Origin: Scopulibacillus darangshiensis
GTDB lineage: Bacteria; Bacillota; Bacilli; Bacillales; Sporolactobacillaceae
Assembly: GCF_004341035.1 (NCBI RefSeq)
Contig: NZ_SLXK01000001.1
Span: forward strand, 248,001 to 312,000
Length of the DNA stretch: 64,000 bases
Reading direction: 5' to 3'
The position numbers and the translations under genes were made by a program. Below the pieces are notes generated by a model. That model made no database searches. It worked only from the letters and a program-made list of their open reading frames with translations, and was not told where the DNA came from. This document shows positions 32,604 to 44,727 of this stretch, in pieces; the stretch's first letter is position 1; each line of letters starts with the position of its first letter.

Positions 32604-32963
32604 TTGACCTTGAAAAAGTTTCTTTTTAAAACAATGTTTTTGCTGGTGTTACTATCATTATGCGTGATCTACGGGATGATAACGGCAAAGGATGGCACCA
32701 CGACATTCCAGGGACAATCAGAACAAAAGGAACAGATCCAATCTTCCGGTTCGAACACATCAGTAAAAACGGTAAATGCTTCTGCCGCGCAATATGAAGG
32801 ACCAACGCTGTCAGAGCGGGCGGAACGGCTTGAGAACAGCAGGTCGGTCCAGCCGGTCACAAGCATTGGACAAGCCATGACCGGAGTAATGACTAATGTC
32901 ATCAAAACCGGCGTAACGATCACCTCCACTGTTGTGGACAACATTGTTCAGGCGATTTTATAA
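32604..32963 (+). CDS. yqxA: YqxA-family protein (DUF3679)
   Basis: A 119-residue protein with an N-terminal membrane helix (about residues 9-28, FLFKTMFLLVLLSLCVIYGM), a low-complexity hydrophilic middle (Gln/Ser/Thr/Asn) and a C-terminal region ITSTVVDNIVQAIL. Size, topology and its place just before lepA match YqxA of Bacillus subtilis, which has no known function. TTG 32604 or TTG 32610 serve as start; AAAAGGAC is better spaced for 32610. In Bacillus subtilis spoIIP separates gpr from yqxA. Confidence 0.75.
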   Translation: MTLKKFLFKTMFLLVLLSLCVIYGMITAKDGTTTFQGQSEQKEQIQSSGSNTSVKTVNASAAQYEGPTLSERAERLENSRSVQPVTSIGQAMTGVMTNVIKTGVTITSTVVDNIVQAIL

Positions 32964-33000
32964 AGGGGTCTGACCCGAGAGGGGTCAGACCCTTTCCCTT
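32962..33000 (+). terminator. yqxA terminator
   Basis: A long GC-rich stem of the GGGTCTGACCC type (about 32962-32975 with 32982-32995; loop GAGA, one bulge) with a T-rich tail. A TATGCTATAAT extended -10-like element (33001-33011) follows and may start lepA. Confidence 0.88.
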
Positions 33001-33052
33001 TATGCTATAATCGATCTAGTATGTTTTTTTTTGATAAGTAGGAGTGATTATA

Positions 33053-34876
33053 ATGTCAGACAACAAAAAGAGTCGGCAATCTAGGATTCGTAATTTTTCA
33101 ATTATAGCTCACATAGACCACGGAAAGTCTACATTGGCTGACAGGATTTTGGAAGCGACGAGTGCGCTTACTCATAGAGAAATGAAAGCACAAATGCTTG
33201 ATGCCATGGACCTTGAACGTGAGCGCGGCATCACAATTAAATTAAATGCGGTCCAATTAGTTTATAAAGCAAATGATGGCGAAGAATATATTTTTCATCT
33301 GATTGATACACCCGGGCATGTCGATTTCACATATGAAGTCTCCCGAAGTTTGGCTGCCTGTGAGGGGGCGTTGCTTATTGTAGATGCTGCTCAAGGCATC
33401 GAGGCGCAGACGCTTGCCAATGTTTACCTTGCTTTGGAAAATGATCTTGAAATCATTCCGGTTATAAATAAAATTGATCTTCCGAGTGCTGAACCCGAAC
33501 GCGTCAAGCAGGAGGTTGAGGATGTTATCGGACTAGATGCCTCCGATGCTGTCCTGGCTTCTGCTAAAGCAGGGATCGGCATTGAAGAGATCTTAGAACA
33601 AATTGTGGAAAAAATCCCGGCCCCATCGGGTGACCCTGATGCCCCATTAAAAGCACTGATTTTTGATTCGGTCTATGACTCCTATCGCGGGGTTATTACG
33701 TATATACGTGTTGTTGAAGGGTCGGTAAAAGTGGGTGATAAAATCCGAATGATGGCGACTGATAAAACCTTTGAAGTTGTTGAACTCGGCGTATTCACTC
33801 CAAAACCAATTGCCAAAGATGAACTCACTGTTGGCGATGTTGGTTTCCTGACCGCCTCGATTAAGAATGTCAGCGATACACGTGTGGGTGACACGATCAC
33901 CAGCGCTGTTAATTCCGCAAACGACCCGCTGCCAGGTTATCGTCGGATGAACCCGATGGTCTATTGCGGTCTGTATCCAATTGATTCAGCACAATACAAT
34001 GACCTGCGAGAAGCTCTTGAGAGACTTGAGCTTAACGATTCTGCCCTTCAGTATGAACCTGAGACTTCGGATGCTTTGGGATTTGGCTTCCGCTGCGGCT
34101 TCCTGGGTTTATTGCATATGGAAATTATTCAAGAGCGAATCGAGAGGGAATTTAATATTGATTTAATCACGACGGCGCCAAGTGTTATATATGACGTGAC
34201 ACGTATCGGCGGAGTAAAGGAACGTGTTGACAATCCTTCGAAAATGCCTGAAAAGAAGGATATTGAAACCATTGAAGAACCGTTCGTTAAGGCAACGATT
34301 ATGACACCAAATGATTATGTCGGACAAGTCATGGAGCTTTGTCAGGGCAAACGCGGTGAATTTATCGATATGGTCTATCTCAGCGAAAACCGTGTTAATG
34401 TGATTTATCACTTGCCACTGTCGGAAATTGTGTATGATTTCTTTGATCAATTAAAATCCAACACGAAAGGTTATGCCTCTCTCGATTATGAGTTCTTAGG
34501 CTACAAGCCATCACATCTTGTGAAAATGGATATTCTGCTTAATAGTGAGAAAGTTGATGCCTTATCCGTGATCGTCCATAAGGATTTTGCCTATGAAAGA
34601 GGTAAGGCTATCGTAGAGAAACTGAAAGAACTGATACCAAGACAACAATTTGAGGTACCAGTGCAAGCGACCTTGGGTCAAAAAGTTATCGCGCGATCCA
34701 CGATTAAGGCTTTAAGGAAGAACGTTCTTGCCAAATGTTACGGCGGGGATATTTCCCGGAAAAGAAAACTGCTTGAAAAGCAAAAAGAAGGTAAAAAACG
34801 TATGAAAACAGTCGGCAAAGTGGATGTGCCCCAAGAAGCGTTCATGGCTGTTCTTCGTATGGATCAAGATAAATAA
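33053..34876 (+). CDS. lepA: Elongation factor 4 (LepA)
   Basis: LepA is a translational GTPase that binds ribosomes and can back-translocate or assist initiation. The 607-residue protein has G1 [13 protein letters not shown]2 RERGITIK, G3 DTPGHVDF, G4 NKIDLP, and the LepA-specific domains with [14 protein letters not shown] and the C-terminal FKHSRRQK-like region [23 protein letters not shown] 33053 follows TAGGAGTG. Length is normal; hemW starts 15 bp downstream. Confidence 0.97.
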   Translation: MSDNKKSRQSRIRNFSIIAHIDHGKSTLADRILEATSALTHREMKAQMLDAMDLERERGITIKLNAVQLVYKANDGEEYIFHLIDTPGHVDFTYEVSRSLAACEGALLIVDAAQGIEAQTLANVYLALENDLEIIPVINKIDLPSAEPERVKQEVEDVIGLDASDAVLASAKAGIGIEEILEQIVEKIPAPSGDPDAPLKALIFDSVYDSYRGVITYIRVVEGSVKVGDKIRMMATDKTFEVVELGVFTPKPIAKDELTVGDVGFLTASIKNVSDTRVGDTITSAVNSANDPLPGYRRMNPMVYCGLYPIDSAQYNDLREALERLELNDSALQYEPETSDALGFGFRCGFLGLLHMEIIQERIEREFNIDLITTAPSVIYDVTRIGGVKERVDNPSKMPEKKDIETIEEPFVKATIMTPNDYVGQVMELCQGKRGEFIDMVYLSENRVNVIYHLPLSEIVYDFFDQLKSNTKGYASLDYEFLGYKPSHLVKMDILLNSEKVDALSVIVHKDFAYERGKAIVEKLKELIPRQQFEVPVQATLGQKVIARSTIKALRKNVLAKCYGGDISRKRKLLEKQKEGKKRMKTVGKVDVPQEAFMAVLRMDQDK

Positions 34877-34891
34877 AGGCTGTGATGCAAC

Positions 34892-36016
34892 ATGATTAAA
34901 GGGGCATACGTCCACATACCATTTTGTGAGCATATCTGTTATTATTGCGATTTTAATAAGGTGTTTATCCAAAAGCAGCCGGTCGATGACTATCTTAACG
35001 CTCTTGAAAAGGAAATCACTAATCAACCCAGAAGTTGCGAGATTGAGACGATTTTTATCGGAGGGGGAACACCGACCGCCCTTAATACCGAGCAATTTGA
35101 AAAGCTTATGGTGATGATAAAAGACCATTTGTATCATAATGGCATAACGGAATATACGGTGGAAGCGAACCCTGAGAATCTCGATAACGCCAAATTGAGG
35201 CTGATGAAGAATTATGGTGTCACTCGTCTAAGCCTAGGTGTGCAAACCTTTCAGAATGATTTGTTGACGGAGATTGGCCGGCCGCATACTAATAGGGATG
35301 TCATTCATGTTATGCAGGAAGCGCGACATTATGGCTTTGACAATATTTCCATTGATCTCATGTTTGGGCTGCCAAACCAAACCGAGGATATGCTAAGGGC
35401 TTCTATAAATGAAGCCCTTCGGCTTGACCCTGAGCATATTTCGATTTATTCTCTTCAAATCGAACCCAAAACGATTTTTTATAACCGCATGAAAAAAGGC
35501 AAGCTTGTTTTGCCGGGTCAAGACATCGAAGCGCAGATGTATGAATTGATTATTAACGAACTTGCGGCAAATGGACTGATCCATTATGAAATCAGCAATT
35601 TTGCTAAAAAAGGACATGAAAGCAGACATAACCTTCATTATTGGAACAACGATGAATACTTTGGTTTTGGCGCAGGTGCCCATGGTTATATTAATGACAA
35701 GCGGGTTGTCAATGCCGGTCCTATCAAAAGTTACATTCGCGAGGTTAATAAAAAAGGGCACGCCAGAACGGCGACACATGAGGTAACTCGGACAGAGAAA
35801 ATTGAAGAAGAGATGTTTTTAGGTTTAAGAAAATTATCCGGCGTCAGTAAACGGGCTTTTTACACTAAATATCATCAAACTATTGATGATATCTACAGCA
35901 GGGAATTAGCGGATTTAAAAGAGCGGGGCCTTTTGACTGAAGATGAAAAAAGGGTTGCTTTAACGAAGCAGGGCGTTTTCTTGGGAAATACCGTCTTTGA
36001 ATCATTTATTAAATAA
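34892..36016 (+). CDS. hemW: Heme chaperone HemW (radical SAM)
   Basis: HemW is a radical SAM protein related to coproporphyrinogen III dehydrogenase (HemN) but acting as a heme chaperone. The 374-residue protein has the C-x3-C-x2-C cluster motif CEHICYYC near residue 12, the GGGTPTAL SAM-binding region, and VTRLSLGVQTF and LMFGLPNQT typical of the family. The HemN-specific N-terminal residues needed for decarboxylase activity are not apparent. Older annotations call it hemN. It follows lepA as in Bacillus subtilis. Confidence 0.94.
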   Translation: MIKGAYVHIPFCEHICYYCDFNKVFIQKQPVDDYLNALEKEITNQPRSCEIETIFIGGGTPTALNTEQFEKLMVMIKDHLYHNGITEYTVEANPENLDNAKLRLMKNYGVTRLSLGVQTFQNDLLTEIGRPHTNRDVIHVMQEARHYGFDNISIDLMFGLPNQTEDMLRASINEALRLDPEHISIYSLQIEPKTIFYNRMKKGKLVLPGQDIEAQMYELIINELAANGLIHYEISNFAKKGHESRHNLHYWNNDEYFGFGAGAHGYINDKRVVNAGPIKSYIREVNKKGHARTATHEVTRTEKIEEEMFLGLRKLSGVSKRAFYTKYHQTIDDIYSRELADLKERGLLTEDEKRVALTKQGVFLGNTVFESFIK

Positions 36017-36024
36017 CGAAATGA

Positions 36025-36091
36025 TTGACAAATATCACGATCATTGATAAATTTTATTTTAGAATTAGCACTCACTGGTCTCGAGTGCTAA
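36025..36091 (+). promoter_or_regulatory. hrcA operon promoter with CIRCE operator
   Basis: A sigma-A-type promoter, TTGACA (36025-36030), 17-bp spacer, TAAATT (36048-36053), is followed by a perfect CIRCE element, TTAGCACTC-N9-GAGTGCTAA (36065-36091). HrcA binds CIRCE and represses the operon until heat or misfolded protein depletes active HrcA. Confidence 0.95.
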
Positions 36092-36106
36092 CAGAGGTGA
36101 TGAGGG

Positions 36107-37129
36107 ATGTTAACAGAACGGCAGTTATTTTTGTTGCAAGTTCTTGTCGATGATTATATTCGCTCTGCTGAACCCGTTGGCTCCCGTGCCATTTCAAAAC
36201 GTGATGATGTCCATTACAGTTCCGCCACGATTCGTAACGAACTAGCTGATTTAGAAGATATGGGCTTTTTGGAAAAGACCCATTCATCATCAGGCAGAAT
36301 CCCATCAGAAAAAGGATACCGTTTTTATGTTGATCATTTGTTGTCACCTGTTATGATATCTGCTCCTGAAATGAATAAAATCAAAACGGCATTTACTGAG
36401 AAATACTTGGGTTTAGAAAAACTGATCCAAGTGACAGCGGAAATGCTATCTAATTTTACGAGTTACACAACAATTGTCATGGGTCCCGAGCTTTTGGATA
36501 CGAAGCTCAAACATATCCAGATCATTCATTTAAATGATGACCGGGCCGTAATGATTGTAGTGACGGATACGGGGCATGTCGAAAATCGGATGATATCACT
36601 GCCTCCAGGGATTAATGAGCAGGATATTGAAAAACTCGTCAACATCCTTAATGAAAAGCTTAAAATGGTGCCGCTATATCAGCTTAATCAAAAGATTGAG
36701 CAGGAAGTCAAAAATGTTTTGAGAAAAAACATCAGCAGCTATAATCAAGTTATGACCATTTTGGAGAAAACATTAAATGTTGACTCGCCTGATAAAATTT
36801 TTTATGGAGGCAAAAACAACATTTTATCCCAGCCTGAATTCCAGGATATAGATAAAGTGTTGCCGCTCTTAAACATATTTGAAAAAAAGGAAATCATTCA
36901 CGATCTGCTTCGGACCCCATCTGCCGGTCTGCATATCAAAATTGGCAAAGAAAATGATCTTGTTGCGATCAAGGATTGCAGTGTCATTACCACGACATAT
37001 TCAGTCAGCGGTGAACATTGTGGTACCGTTGCAGTGATCGGTCCGACAAGGATGGCCTATCCCCGGGTGGTGACATTGATGGATATTTTTTCAAATAGTT
37101 TATCGGCAATATTAAACGAAAGAGATTAG
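36107..37129 (+). CDS. hrcA: Heat-inducible repressor HrcA
   Basis: HrcA binds CIRCE and represses the hrcA-grpE-dnaK-dnaJ operon and, in most Bacilli, groESL; GroEL restores its activity. The 340-residue protein has the HTH region SRAISKRDDVHYSSATIRNEL and LEDMGFLEKTHSSSGRIPSEKGYRFYV, and the GAF-like inserted domains. GAGGTGATGAGGG precedes ATG 36107. It follows a perfect CIRCE directly. Confidence 0.97.
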   Translation: MLTERQLFLLQVLVDDYIRSAEPVGSRAISKRDDVHYSSATIRNELADLEDMGFLEKTHSSSGRIPSEKGYRFYVDHLLSPVMISAPEMNKIKTAFTEKYLGLEKLIQVTAEMLSNFTSYTTIVMGPELLDTKLKHIQIIHLNDDRAVMIVVTDTGHVENRMISLPPGINEQDIEKLVNILNEKLKMVPLYQLNQKIEQEVKNVLRKNISSYNQVMTILEKTLNVDSPDKIFYGGKNNILSQPEFQDIDKVLPLLNIFEKKEIIHDLLRTPSAGLHIKIGKENDLVAIKDCSVITTTYSVSGEHCGTVAVIGPTRMAYPRVVTLMDIFSNSLSAILNERD

Positions 37130-37155
37130 GGGAAACATTTTTAGGAGGTGAGTAT

Positions 37156-37743
37156 ATGACAGATCGTTCTAAGCAAGATTATGCAGACCAGGAAACTGTT
37201 ACAAAAGAGCAAACTGAACAGGTTACGATCGATGAACAGGACATAGAAATTTTAAACGAAGAAAAAGCGGAAACGATCGAAGCGGAAAAAAGTGATGAAG
37301 AAATACAAAAGCTTCGGGAAGAGCAGGAAACGCTGCAAAACCGCCTTCTAAGAGTGCAAGCAGATTATGAAAACTTCAAACGCCGTTCGAATGAGGAAAA
37401 GATAAAAAATAGGAAATACGGTGCACAAAATTTAGTGGAAGATCTTCTGCCAGTCGTCGATAATTTTCAGCGGGGACTCGATATCCAGACGGAATCGGAT
37501 GAAACCAATGGATTAAAGGCAGGATTAGACATGGTTTTTCGTCAATTAAAGGATGCTTTGCAAAAAGAAGGTGTCAAAGAAATTGATGCTCTTGGAAAAC
37601 CATTTGATCCTAATAGCCATCAAGCGGTTATGAAAGTGGAAAGTGATGAGTTTGAATCAAATACAGTGGTTGAAGTCCTTCAATCCGGTTACACTCTTAA
37701 TGACCGAGTCATTAGGCCAGCCATGGTCAAAGTAAGTTCTTAA
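37156..37743 (+). CDS. grpE: Nucleotide exchange factor GrpE
   Basis: GrpE releases ADP from DnaK. The 195-residue protein has an acidic, Glu-rich N-terminal tail (about residues 1-60), a long coiled coil (RLLRVQADYENFKRRSNEEK) and a C-terminal beta-domain with FDPNSHQAVMKVES and GYTLNDRVIRPAMVKV. AGGAGGTG precedes ATG 37156. It sits between hrcA and dnaK in the usual heat-shock operon. Confidence 0.97.
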   Translation: MTDRSKQDYADQETVTKEQTEQVTIDEQDIEILNEEKAETIEAEKSDEEIQKLREEQETLQNRLLRVQADYENFKRRSNEEKIKNRKYGAQNLVEDLLPVVDNFQRGLDIQTESDETNGLKAGLDMVFRQLKDALQKEGVKEIDALGKPFDPNSHQAVMKVESDEFESNTVVEVLQSGYTLNDRVIRPAMVKVSS

Positions 37744-37756
37744 AAAGCTTTTTTAG

Positions 37757-39622
<1,866 letters not shown>

Positions 39623-39635
39623 TCAAATGTTGAAA

Positions 39636-39677
39636 AGAGTCAAAGTCAGACATTTGTCTTGGCTTTGGCTTTTTCTT
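39636..39677 (+). terminator. Intra-operon hairpin between dnaK and dnaJ
   Basis: A 14-bp stem with one bulge and G-U pairs (39638-39651 with 39656-39670) and an ATTT loop is followed by TTTTTCTTT. Partial termination here would give less dnaJ than dnaK mRNA. Confidence 0.75.
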
Positions 39678-39732
39678 TGCAAACAAAGGTGTTATTATTT
39701 TATCTATGTGAAGACTTTTCGGGAGTGATTTC

Positions 39733-40863
39733 ATGAGTAAAAAAGATTTTTATGATGTACTCGGCGTTAACCGTGATGCGTCAAAGGAAGAGATTAAGAA
39801 AGCATATAGAAAACTAGCTCGGAAATATCATCCTGATGTTAACAAGGATGCCGATGCGCCAGATAAATTTAAAGAAGCCAAAGATGCTTATGAAACACTA
39901 AGCGATCCGCAGAAGAAAGCCCATTATGATCAATTCGGCCATACCGATCCTAACCAAGGATTCGGCGGCGGGCAAGGTTTTGGCGGCGGGGACTTCGGTG
40001 GCTTTGGCGATATATTTGATATGTTTTTTGGAGGCGGCGGGTCAAGAAGAAGGGATCCTAATGCTCCTCGGCAAGGAGCGGACCTGCAATATACCATGAG
40101 CCTTAGCTTTGAAGAAGCTGCGTTTGGCAAGGAAACCGATATTGATATTCCGAAAGAGGAAACATGCGGAACATGTCATGGCAGCGGCGCAAAACCTGGC
40201 TCCAAGCCCGAAACATGTCCACATTGCCATGGTTCCGGTCAGCTGAATGAAGAGCAGAATACACCTTTTGGCCGTGTTGTCAATCGTCGTGTGTGCCGTT
40301 ATTGCGAAGGAAAAGGAACCACTGTTAAGGACCCATGCAGCACGTGTGGCGGATCCGGAACAATAAAGACAAATAAGAAGATTCATGTAAAAATCCCTGC
40401 TGGTGTAGATGACGGGCAGCAAATTCGTATTTCCGGTCAAGGTGAACCTGGTGCAAACGGTGGTCCGGCAGGAGATCTTTATGTCGTATTCAATGTACGG
40501 ACGCACAAGTTCTTTGAAAGAATGGGCGATGATGTCTATTGTGAGATCCCGCTTAATTTTGCACAGGTTGCTTTAGGGGATGAGATTGAAGTCATGACCC
40601 TTTATGGAAAAGTGAAGCTGAAGATTCCGGCTGGAACACAAACTGGAACGAAATTCAGATTGAAGGGCAAAGGCATTAAAAATGTTCGAGGGTACGGACA
40701 AGGCGACCAGCACGTCACTGTCAGGGTTGTCACACCTAAGCGACTATCAGAACAGGAAAAACAATTGTTCAAAGACCTTGCTGAAATCAGCGGTGATGCG
40801 GTCAATGGTGAACAGAATGACAATTTTTTTTCAAAAGTTAAGCGAGCTTTTAAAGCGGATTAA
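39733..40863 (+). CDS. dnaJ: Chaperone DnaJ (Hsp40)
   Basis: The 376-residue co-chaperone has the N-terminal J domain with YHPDVNKDA (the HPD motif), a Gly/Phe-rich linker (about residues 75-110), four zinc-binding C-x2-C-x-G-x-G repeats ([32 protein letters not shown]) and the C-terminal domain with [25 protein letters not shown] lies 6 nt before ATG 39733. It is downstream of dnaK with a hairpin between. Confidence 0.97.
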   Translation: MSKKDFYDVLGVNRDASKEEIKKAYRKLARKYHPDVNKDADAPDKFKEAKDAYETLSDPQKKAHYDQFGHTDPNQGFGGGQGFGGGDFGGFGDIFDMFFGGGGSRRRDPNAPRQGADLQYTMSLSFEEAAFGKETDIDIPKEETCGTCHGSGAKPGSKPETCPHCHGSGQLNEEQNTPFGRVVNRRVCRYCEGKGTTVKDPCSTCGGSGTIKTNKKIHVKIPAGVDDGQQIRISGQGEPGANGGPAGDLYVVFNVRTHKFFERMGDDVYCEIPLNFAQVALGDEIEVMTLYGKVKLKIPAGTQTGTKFRLKGKGIKNVRGYGQGDQHVTVRVVTPKRLSEQEKQLFKDLAEISGDAVNGEQNDNFFSKVKRAFKAD

Positions 40864-40883
40864 AAGAAATGGAGTTGGACTTG

Positions 40884-41822
40884 ATGAAATGGTCGGAATT
40901 ATGCATTCATACGACTCAAGAGGCCGTTGATCCGATAACGAATGTTTTGCACGAATCAGGTTCAAGCGGTGTGGTCATTGAAGACCCTGAAGACCTGCAA
41001 AAGGATTGGCCGACTGACTTAGGTGAAGTGTATGAACTTGACCCCGCCGATTACCCTGTTGAAGGCGTTTATATAAAGGCTTATCTGCCTGTGAACAGCT
41101 TTTTGGGAGAAACGGTTGAAGAGATCAAACAAGGCATTAATAATCTCCTTCTTCATGACATTGATCTTGGCCATAATACGATAACGATCAGTGAAGTAAA
41201 TGAGGAAGAATGGGCGACCGCCTGGAAAAAGTACTACAAACCAGTCAAATTAACCGACCATATTACGATTACTCCAACGTGGGAGGAATACCAGCCTGCA
41301 AGTGATAAAGAATTGGTTATTGAGCTTGACCCAGGGATGGCTTTTGGGACAGGAACACATCCAACCACTGTGCTTTGCATTAAGGCGCTTGAGGCGGTAA
41401 TGCCGGAGAAGGCTGAGATCCTTGATGTCGGGACCGGAACAGGGGTCCTAAGCATCGCTTCCGCAAAGCTTGGGGCTCGGTCCGTTATGGCTGTTGATCT
41501 TGATGATGTGGCTGTCCAATCCGCAAGATTGAATGTGAAATTGAATAAGGTCCATGACCGTGTTACTGTAAAACAAAATAATCTTGTGGATAACTTTAAC
41601 GAGTCCTATGATATCATTGTCGCCAATTTACTTGCTGATATCGTTATTCGTTTATCCGATGATGCGGTAAATTTGTTAAAATCAGGAGGCTTTTTTATAA
41701 CCTCGGGTATCATTTATAATAAAAAGGATGATGTTCGAACAAAACTGGAACAAAGCGGTCTTTCGATTGTAAAAACTTTAGAAGAAGACGATTGGATCGC
41801 TTTTGTTGCACAAAGGAATTGA
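40884..41822 (+). CDS. prmA: Ribosomal protein L11 methyltransferase PrmA
   Basis: PrmA trimethylates ribosomal protein L11. The 312-residue protein has an N-terminal L11-binding domain and a SAM domain with ILDVGTGTGVLSIA (about residues 178-191), VDLDDVAVQSA and IVANLLADIV (the catalytic NLLAD-type motif). ATG 40884 follows GGAGTTGG; an in-frame ATG at 40869 has weaker support. It is the first of the RNA-modification genes after dnaJ, as in Bacillus subtilis. Confidence 0.93.
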   Translation: MKWSELCIHTTQEAVDPITNVLHESGSSGVVIEDPEDLQKDWPTDLGEVYELDPADYPVEGVYIKAYLPVNSFLGETVEEIKQGINNLLLHDIDLGHNTITISEVNEEEWATAWKKYYKPVKLTDHITITPTWEEYQPASDKELVIELDPGMAFGTGTHPTTVLCIKALEAVMPEKAEILDVGTGTGVLSIASAKLGARSVMAVDLDDVAVQSARLNVKLNKVHDRVTVKQNNLVDNFNESYDIIVANLLADIVIRLSDDAVNLLKSGGFFITSGIIYNKKDDVRTKLEQSGLSIVKTLEEDDWIAFVAQRN

Positions 41823-41825
41823 GCC

Positions 41826-42587
41826 ATGCAACGATATTTTGTCGCTCCGGAACATATCCTGTCACACAATGTGGTCATTACCGGGGACGATGTCAGACAT
41901 ATACACAAGGTCATGCGGATGGGGCCAGGTGATGAACTAATTTGTGCCAACGGTATGGAACAGGCCTTTTTGTGCCGTATCACAGAAATAACCGCCGAAA
42001 AGGTTGAGGCAGCAATCATCCATGAGTGCCCGCAAACACAAGAGCTTCCCGTTCGCATCACTATCGTTCAAGGGATGCCAAAGGGTGATAAATTGGAATA
42101 CATTGTCCAAAAAGGGACAGAGTGTGGAGCCAAAGCCTTTTATCCCTATGAAGCTGAACGGTCTATCGTGAAGTGGCAGCCAGGCAAAATAGGTAAGAAG
42201 CTCGACCGCTTGAGGAAAATTGCCAAGGAAGCTGCTGAGCAATCCCACCGTGCTATGATTCCTATGGTCAACGAACCGGTTTCAATAAAGACATTAATAA
42301 AAATGAGTGCTGAATATCAGCATAAAATTGTTGCTTATGAGGAGACTGCAAAGGCGGGTAAACAGGGCGGCTTACCTGAAGTCTTTCATAGCATGGATTC
42401 CGGCGAGGAATGTCTCGTTGTCATCGGACCTGAGGGAGGGCTTTCTCCAAATGAGATGGATGAATTCAAGCGGGCCGATTTTATTCCGTGCGGACTGGGA
42501 AACCGGATTTTGCGAACTGAAACGGCTTCGCTATTCGTTTTATCTGCCGCTTCCTACCACTTTGAATTAATTAATGAGGTGAAATAA
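41826..42587 (+). CDS. rsmE: 16S rRNA m3U1498 methyltransferase RsmE
   Basis: A SPOUT-class methyltransferase of 253 residues. It has the N-terminal PUA-like RNA-binding domain (QRYFVAPEHI) and the C-terminal knotted SAM domain with VIGPEGGLSPNEMDEF and GLGNRILRTETASLFVLSA. It modifies U1498 of 16S rRNA. The gene lies 3 bp after prmA and 2 bp before mtaB, clearly co-transcribed. Confidence 0.95.
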   Translation: MQRYFVAPEHILSHNVVITGDDVRHIHKVMRMGPGDELICANGMEQAFLCRITEITAEKVEAAIIHECPQTQELPVRITIVQGMPKGDKLEYIVQKGTECGAKAFYPYEAERSIVKWQPGKIGKKLDRLRKIAKEAAEQSHRAMIPMVNEPVSIKTLIKMSAEYQHKIVAYEETAKAGKQGGLPEVFHSMDSGEECLVVIGPEGGLSPNEMDEFKRADFIPCGLGNRILRTETASLFVLSAASYHFELINEVK

Positions 42588-42589
42588 TT

Positions 42590-43939
42590 ATGCCATCTGT
42601 TGCTTTCCATACTTTAGGCTGTAAAGTGAACCACTATGAGACTGAAGCCATTTGGCAGCTTTTCGAAAAGAATGGCTACAAGAGGAAAGAATTTGAGACA
42701 AATGCTGATGTTTATGTTATTAATACATGCACTGTAACGAATACTGGCGATAAAAAAAGCCGTCAGGTGATTCGCCGGGCAATTCGTACGAATCCTAATG
42801 CTGTCATATGTGTAACCGGGTGTTATGCCCAAACATCACCGGCTGAGATAATGGCGATACCGGGCGTGGACATTGTTGTCGGAACCCAAGACCGGGAAAA
42901 AATGCTCGGTTATATCGAGCAATATAAAAAAGAACGTGAGCCGATCAATGGTGTCAATAACATCATGAAAGCCAGGGTCTATGAAGAGCTTGAAGTACCT
43001 TCATTCACGGACAGGACAAGGGCATCCCTTAAAATTCAGGAAGGCTGCAATAATTTTTGCACCTTTTGCATTATTCCATGGGCGAGAGGGCTTCTCAGAT
43101 CAAGAGAACCTCAATCTGTTCTTGAACAGGCGCAGAAGCTCGTTGACGCAGGTTATAAAGAAATTGTCTTAACAGGCATCCATACGGCCGGCTATGGTGA
43201 AGACATGAAGGATTATAACTTCGCCCAGCTGCTTCGCGACCTTGAAGCAAAGGTTAAAGGGCTAAAACGGCTAAGAATTTCATCGATTGAAGCAAGTCAG
43301 GTTACTGACGAAGTTATTGATGTCATCGACCAATCTAAAGTGATTGCCAGACACCTCCACGTTCCTGTACAGTCGGGTTCAAACAGTGTCCTTAAGCGGA
43401 TGAGGAGAAAGTATACAACAGAATTCTTTGCTGAGAAAATCGAGAAGCTTAGAAAAGCCTTGCCCGACTTTGCCTTGACATCAGATGTCATTGTTGGATT
43501 CCCCGGTGAAACGGAAGAAGAGTTTAATGAAACGTTTGAGTTTATTAGGGGTTTAAGGTTTTCAGAACTGCACGTTTTCCCTTATTCACAAAGAACGGGA
43601 ACGCCAGCTGCGAGAATGGTTAATCAGGTTCCAGATGATATCAAGCATGACAGGGTCAAACGATTGATATCACTTTCTAATCAACTGGCAAAAGAGTACG
43701 CTTCAAAATACGAAAATGCAGTGCTGGAAGTCATTCCGGAAGAGCCTTTTAAGAAAGATGCTTCAACAGGCAACTATGTTGGCTACACCGATAACTACCT
43801 TAAAGTTAAAGTCCCTGTAGGACCAGAAATGGAAGGCAAGCTGGTGAAAGTAAAAATTACTAAAGCCGGTTACCCATATAATGAAGGCCAATTTGTGCGG
43901 GTCATGGATGCCAACGAGCCCCAGACTGCAATAATGTAG
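42590..43939 (+). CDS. mtaB: tRNA A37 methylthiotransferase MtaB
   Basis: MtaB (YqeV) converts t6A37 to ms2t6A37 in tRNAs reading ANN codons. The 449-residue protein has the UPF0004 domain with cysteines in LGCKVN, NTCTVTN and VTGCYAQ binding the auxiliary [4Fe-4S], the radical SAM motif CNNFCTFC (about residue 152) and a C-terminal TRAM domain. GAGGTGAAAT precedes ATG 42590. The length is normal. Confidence 0.95.
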   Translation: MPSVAFHTLGCKVNHYETEAIWQLFEKNGYKRKEFETNADVYVINTCTVTNTGDKKSRQVIRRAIRTNPNAVICVTGCYAQTSPAEIMAIPGVDIVVGTQDREKMLGYIEQYKKEREPINGVNNIMKARVYEELEVPSFTDRTRASLKIQEGCNNFCTFCIIPWARGLLRSREPQSVLEQAQKLVDAGYKEIVLTGIHTAGYGEDMKDYNFAQLLRDLEAKVKGLKRLRISSIEASQVTDEVIDVIDQSKVIARHLHVPVQSGSNSVLKRMRRKYTTEFFAEKIEKLRKALPDFALTSDVIVGFPGETEEEFNETFEFIRGLRFSELHVFPYSQRTGTPAARMVNQVPDDIKHDRVKRLISLSNQLAKEYASKYENAVLEVIPEEPFKKDASTGNYVGYTDNYLKVKVPVGPEMEGKLVKVKITKAGYPYNEGQFVRVMDANEPQTAIM

Positions 43940-43949
43940 GCGGCGGTCC

Positions 43950-44402
43950 ATGACATACCAAACAAAAATCACAGTCCGTTTTGGAGAAACCGATGCACTT
44001 GGACACGTCAATAATGTAAGTTATTATATTTATTTTGAACAAGCGCGAGTTGACTTTATGAAAGAGTTAGGTTTTCATATCGGCAAAAAACCCGGTGATT
44101 TAAGCTTTGTTGTTGTGTCAACATCTTGTGATTATATTAAACAAGCCTTTTTTGACCAAAATCTCAATGTCGAAACATATGTATCAAAAATAGGGAACAA
44201 AAGCTTTGTTTTAAATCATGATATATTCGATGAACAGTCAGGGGACGTCATAGCCAAGGGGAAATCCGTCACCGTCGTCTTTGAACCAAAAAACAATCGC
44301 GCTCTGCCAATTCCAGAGCAATTAAAAGGAAAATTAACCGAACAAATTGAGGATCCGGAAAAAATAGAAAAAAAAGCAGCTAGGGGAGCTTTTGGCCAAT
44401 AA
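43950..44402 (+). CDS. Hotdog-fold acyl-CoA thioesterase family protein
   Basis: A 150-residue thioesterase of the 4HBT/YbgC-FadM type with RFGETDALGHVNNVSYYIYF, in which Asp in TDALGHVNN is the catalytic residue of the family. It ends with a charged tail about 20 residues longer than usual (DPEKIEKKAARGAFG). The substrate is not predictable. It follows mtaB by 10 bp and is probably co-transcribed; this gene is not part of the usual Bacillus subtilis neighbourhood. Confidence 0.85.
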   Translation: MTYQTKITVRFGETDALGHVNNVSYYIYFEQARVDFMKELGFHIGKKPGDLSFVVVSTSCDYIKQAFFDQNLNVETYVSKIGNKSFVLNHDIFDEQSGDVIAKGKSVTVVFEPKNNRALPIPEQLKGKLTEQIEDPEKIEKKAARGAFGQ

Positions 44403-44442
44403 TTCTTTCGTTTGATTTCTTAATTAAGGGTCATTCTGTAAG

Positions 44443-44471
44443 TTGACCATTTGCGGCTATTCGTATATAAT
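44443..44471 (+). promoter_or_regulatory. rpsU promoter
   Basis: TTGACC (44443-44448), a 17-bp spacer and a consensus TATAAT (44466-44471) form a strong sigma-A promoter about 65 bp upstream of rpsU. Confidence 0.88.
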
Positions 44472-44535
44472 TGCAAAAGACATATTTTTTATGTCTCTCT
44501 TAAGCTGTAGCGTTTTGGAGGGAGGGAAACACAAG

Positions 44536-44712
44536 ATGGTTGAAACTAAAGTACGCAAAAATGAATCAATTGAAGACGCACTACGACGCTTCAAACGTTC
44601 AGTGTCAAAGTCTGGCACTTTAGCTGAAGTTAAGAAGCGCAAGCATTATGAAAAGCCAAGTGTTCGCCGTAAGAAAAAATCTGAGGCAGCACGAAAGAAA
44701 CGCAAGTTTTAA
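44536..44712 (+). CDS. rpsU: 30S ribosomal protein S21
   Basis: A 58-residue very basic protein of the 30S subunit. Typical S21 features are [20 protein letters not shown] and the C-terminal [28 protein letters not shown] precedes ATG 44536. It has its own strong promoter and is followed 15 bp downstream by yqeY, as in Bacillus subtilis. Confidence 0.97.
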   Translation: MVETKVRKNESIEDALRRFKRSVSKSGTLAEVKKRKHYEKPSVRRKKKSEAARKKRKF

Positions 44713-44727
44713 GGAAGAGGTGTTCTG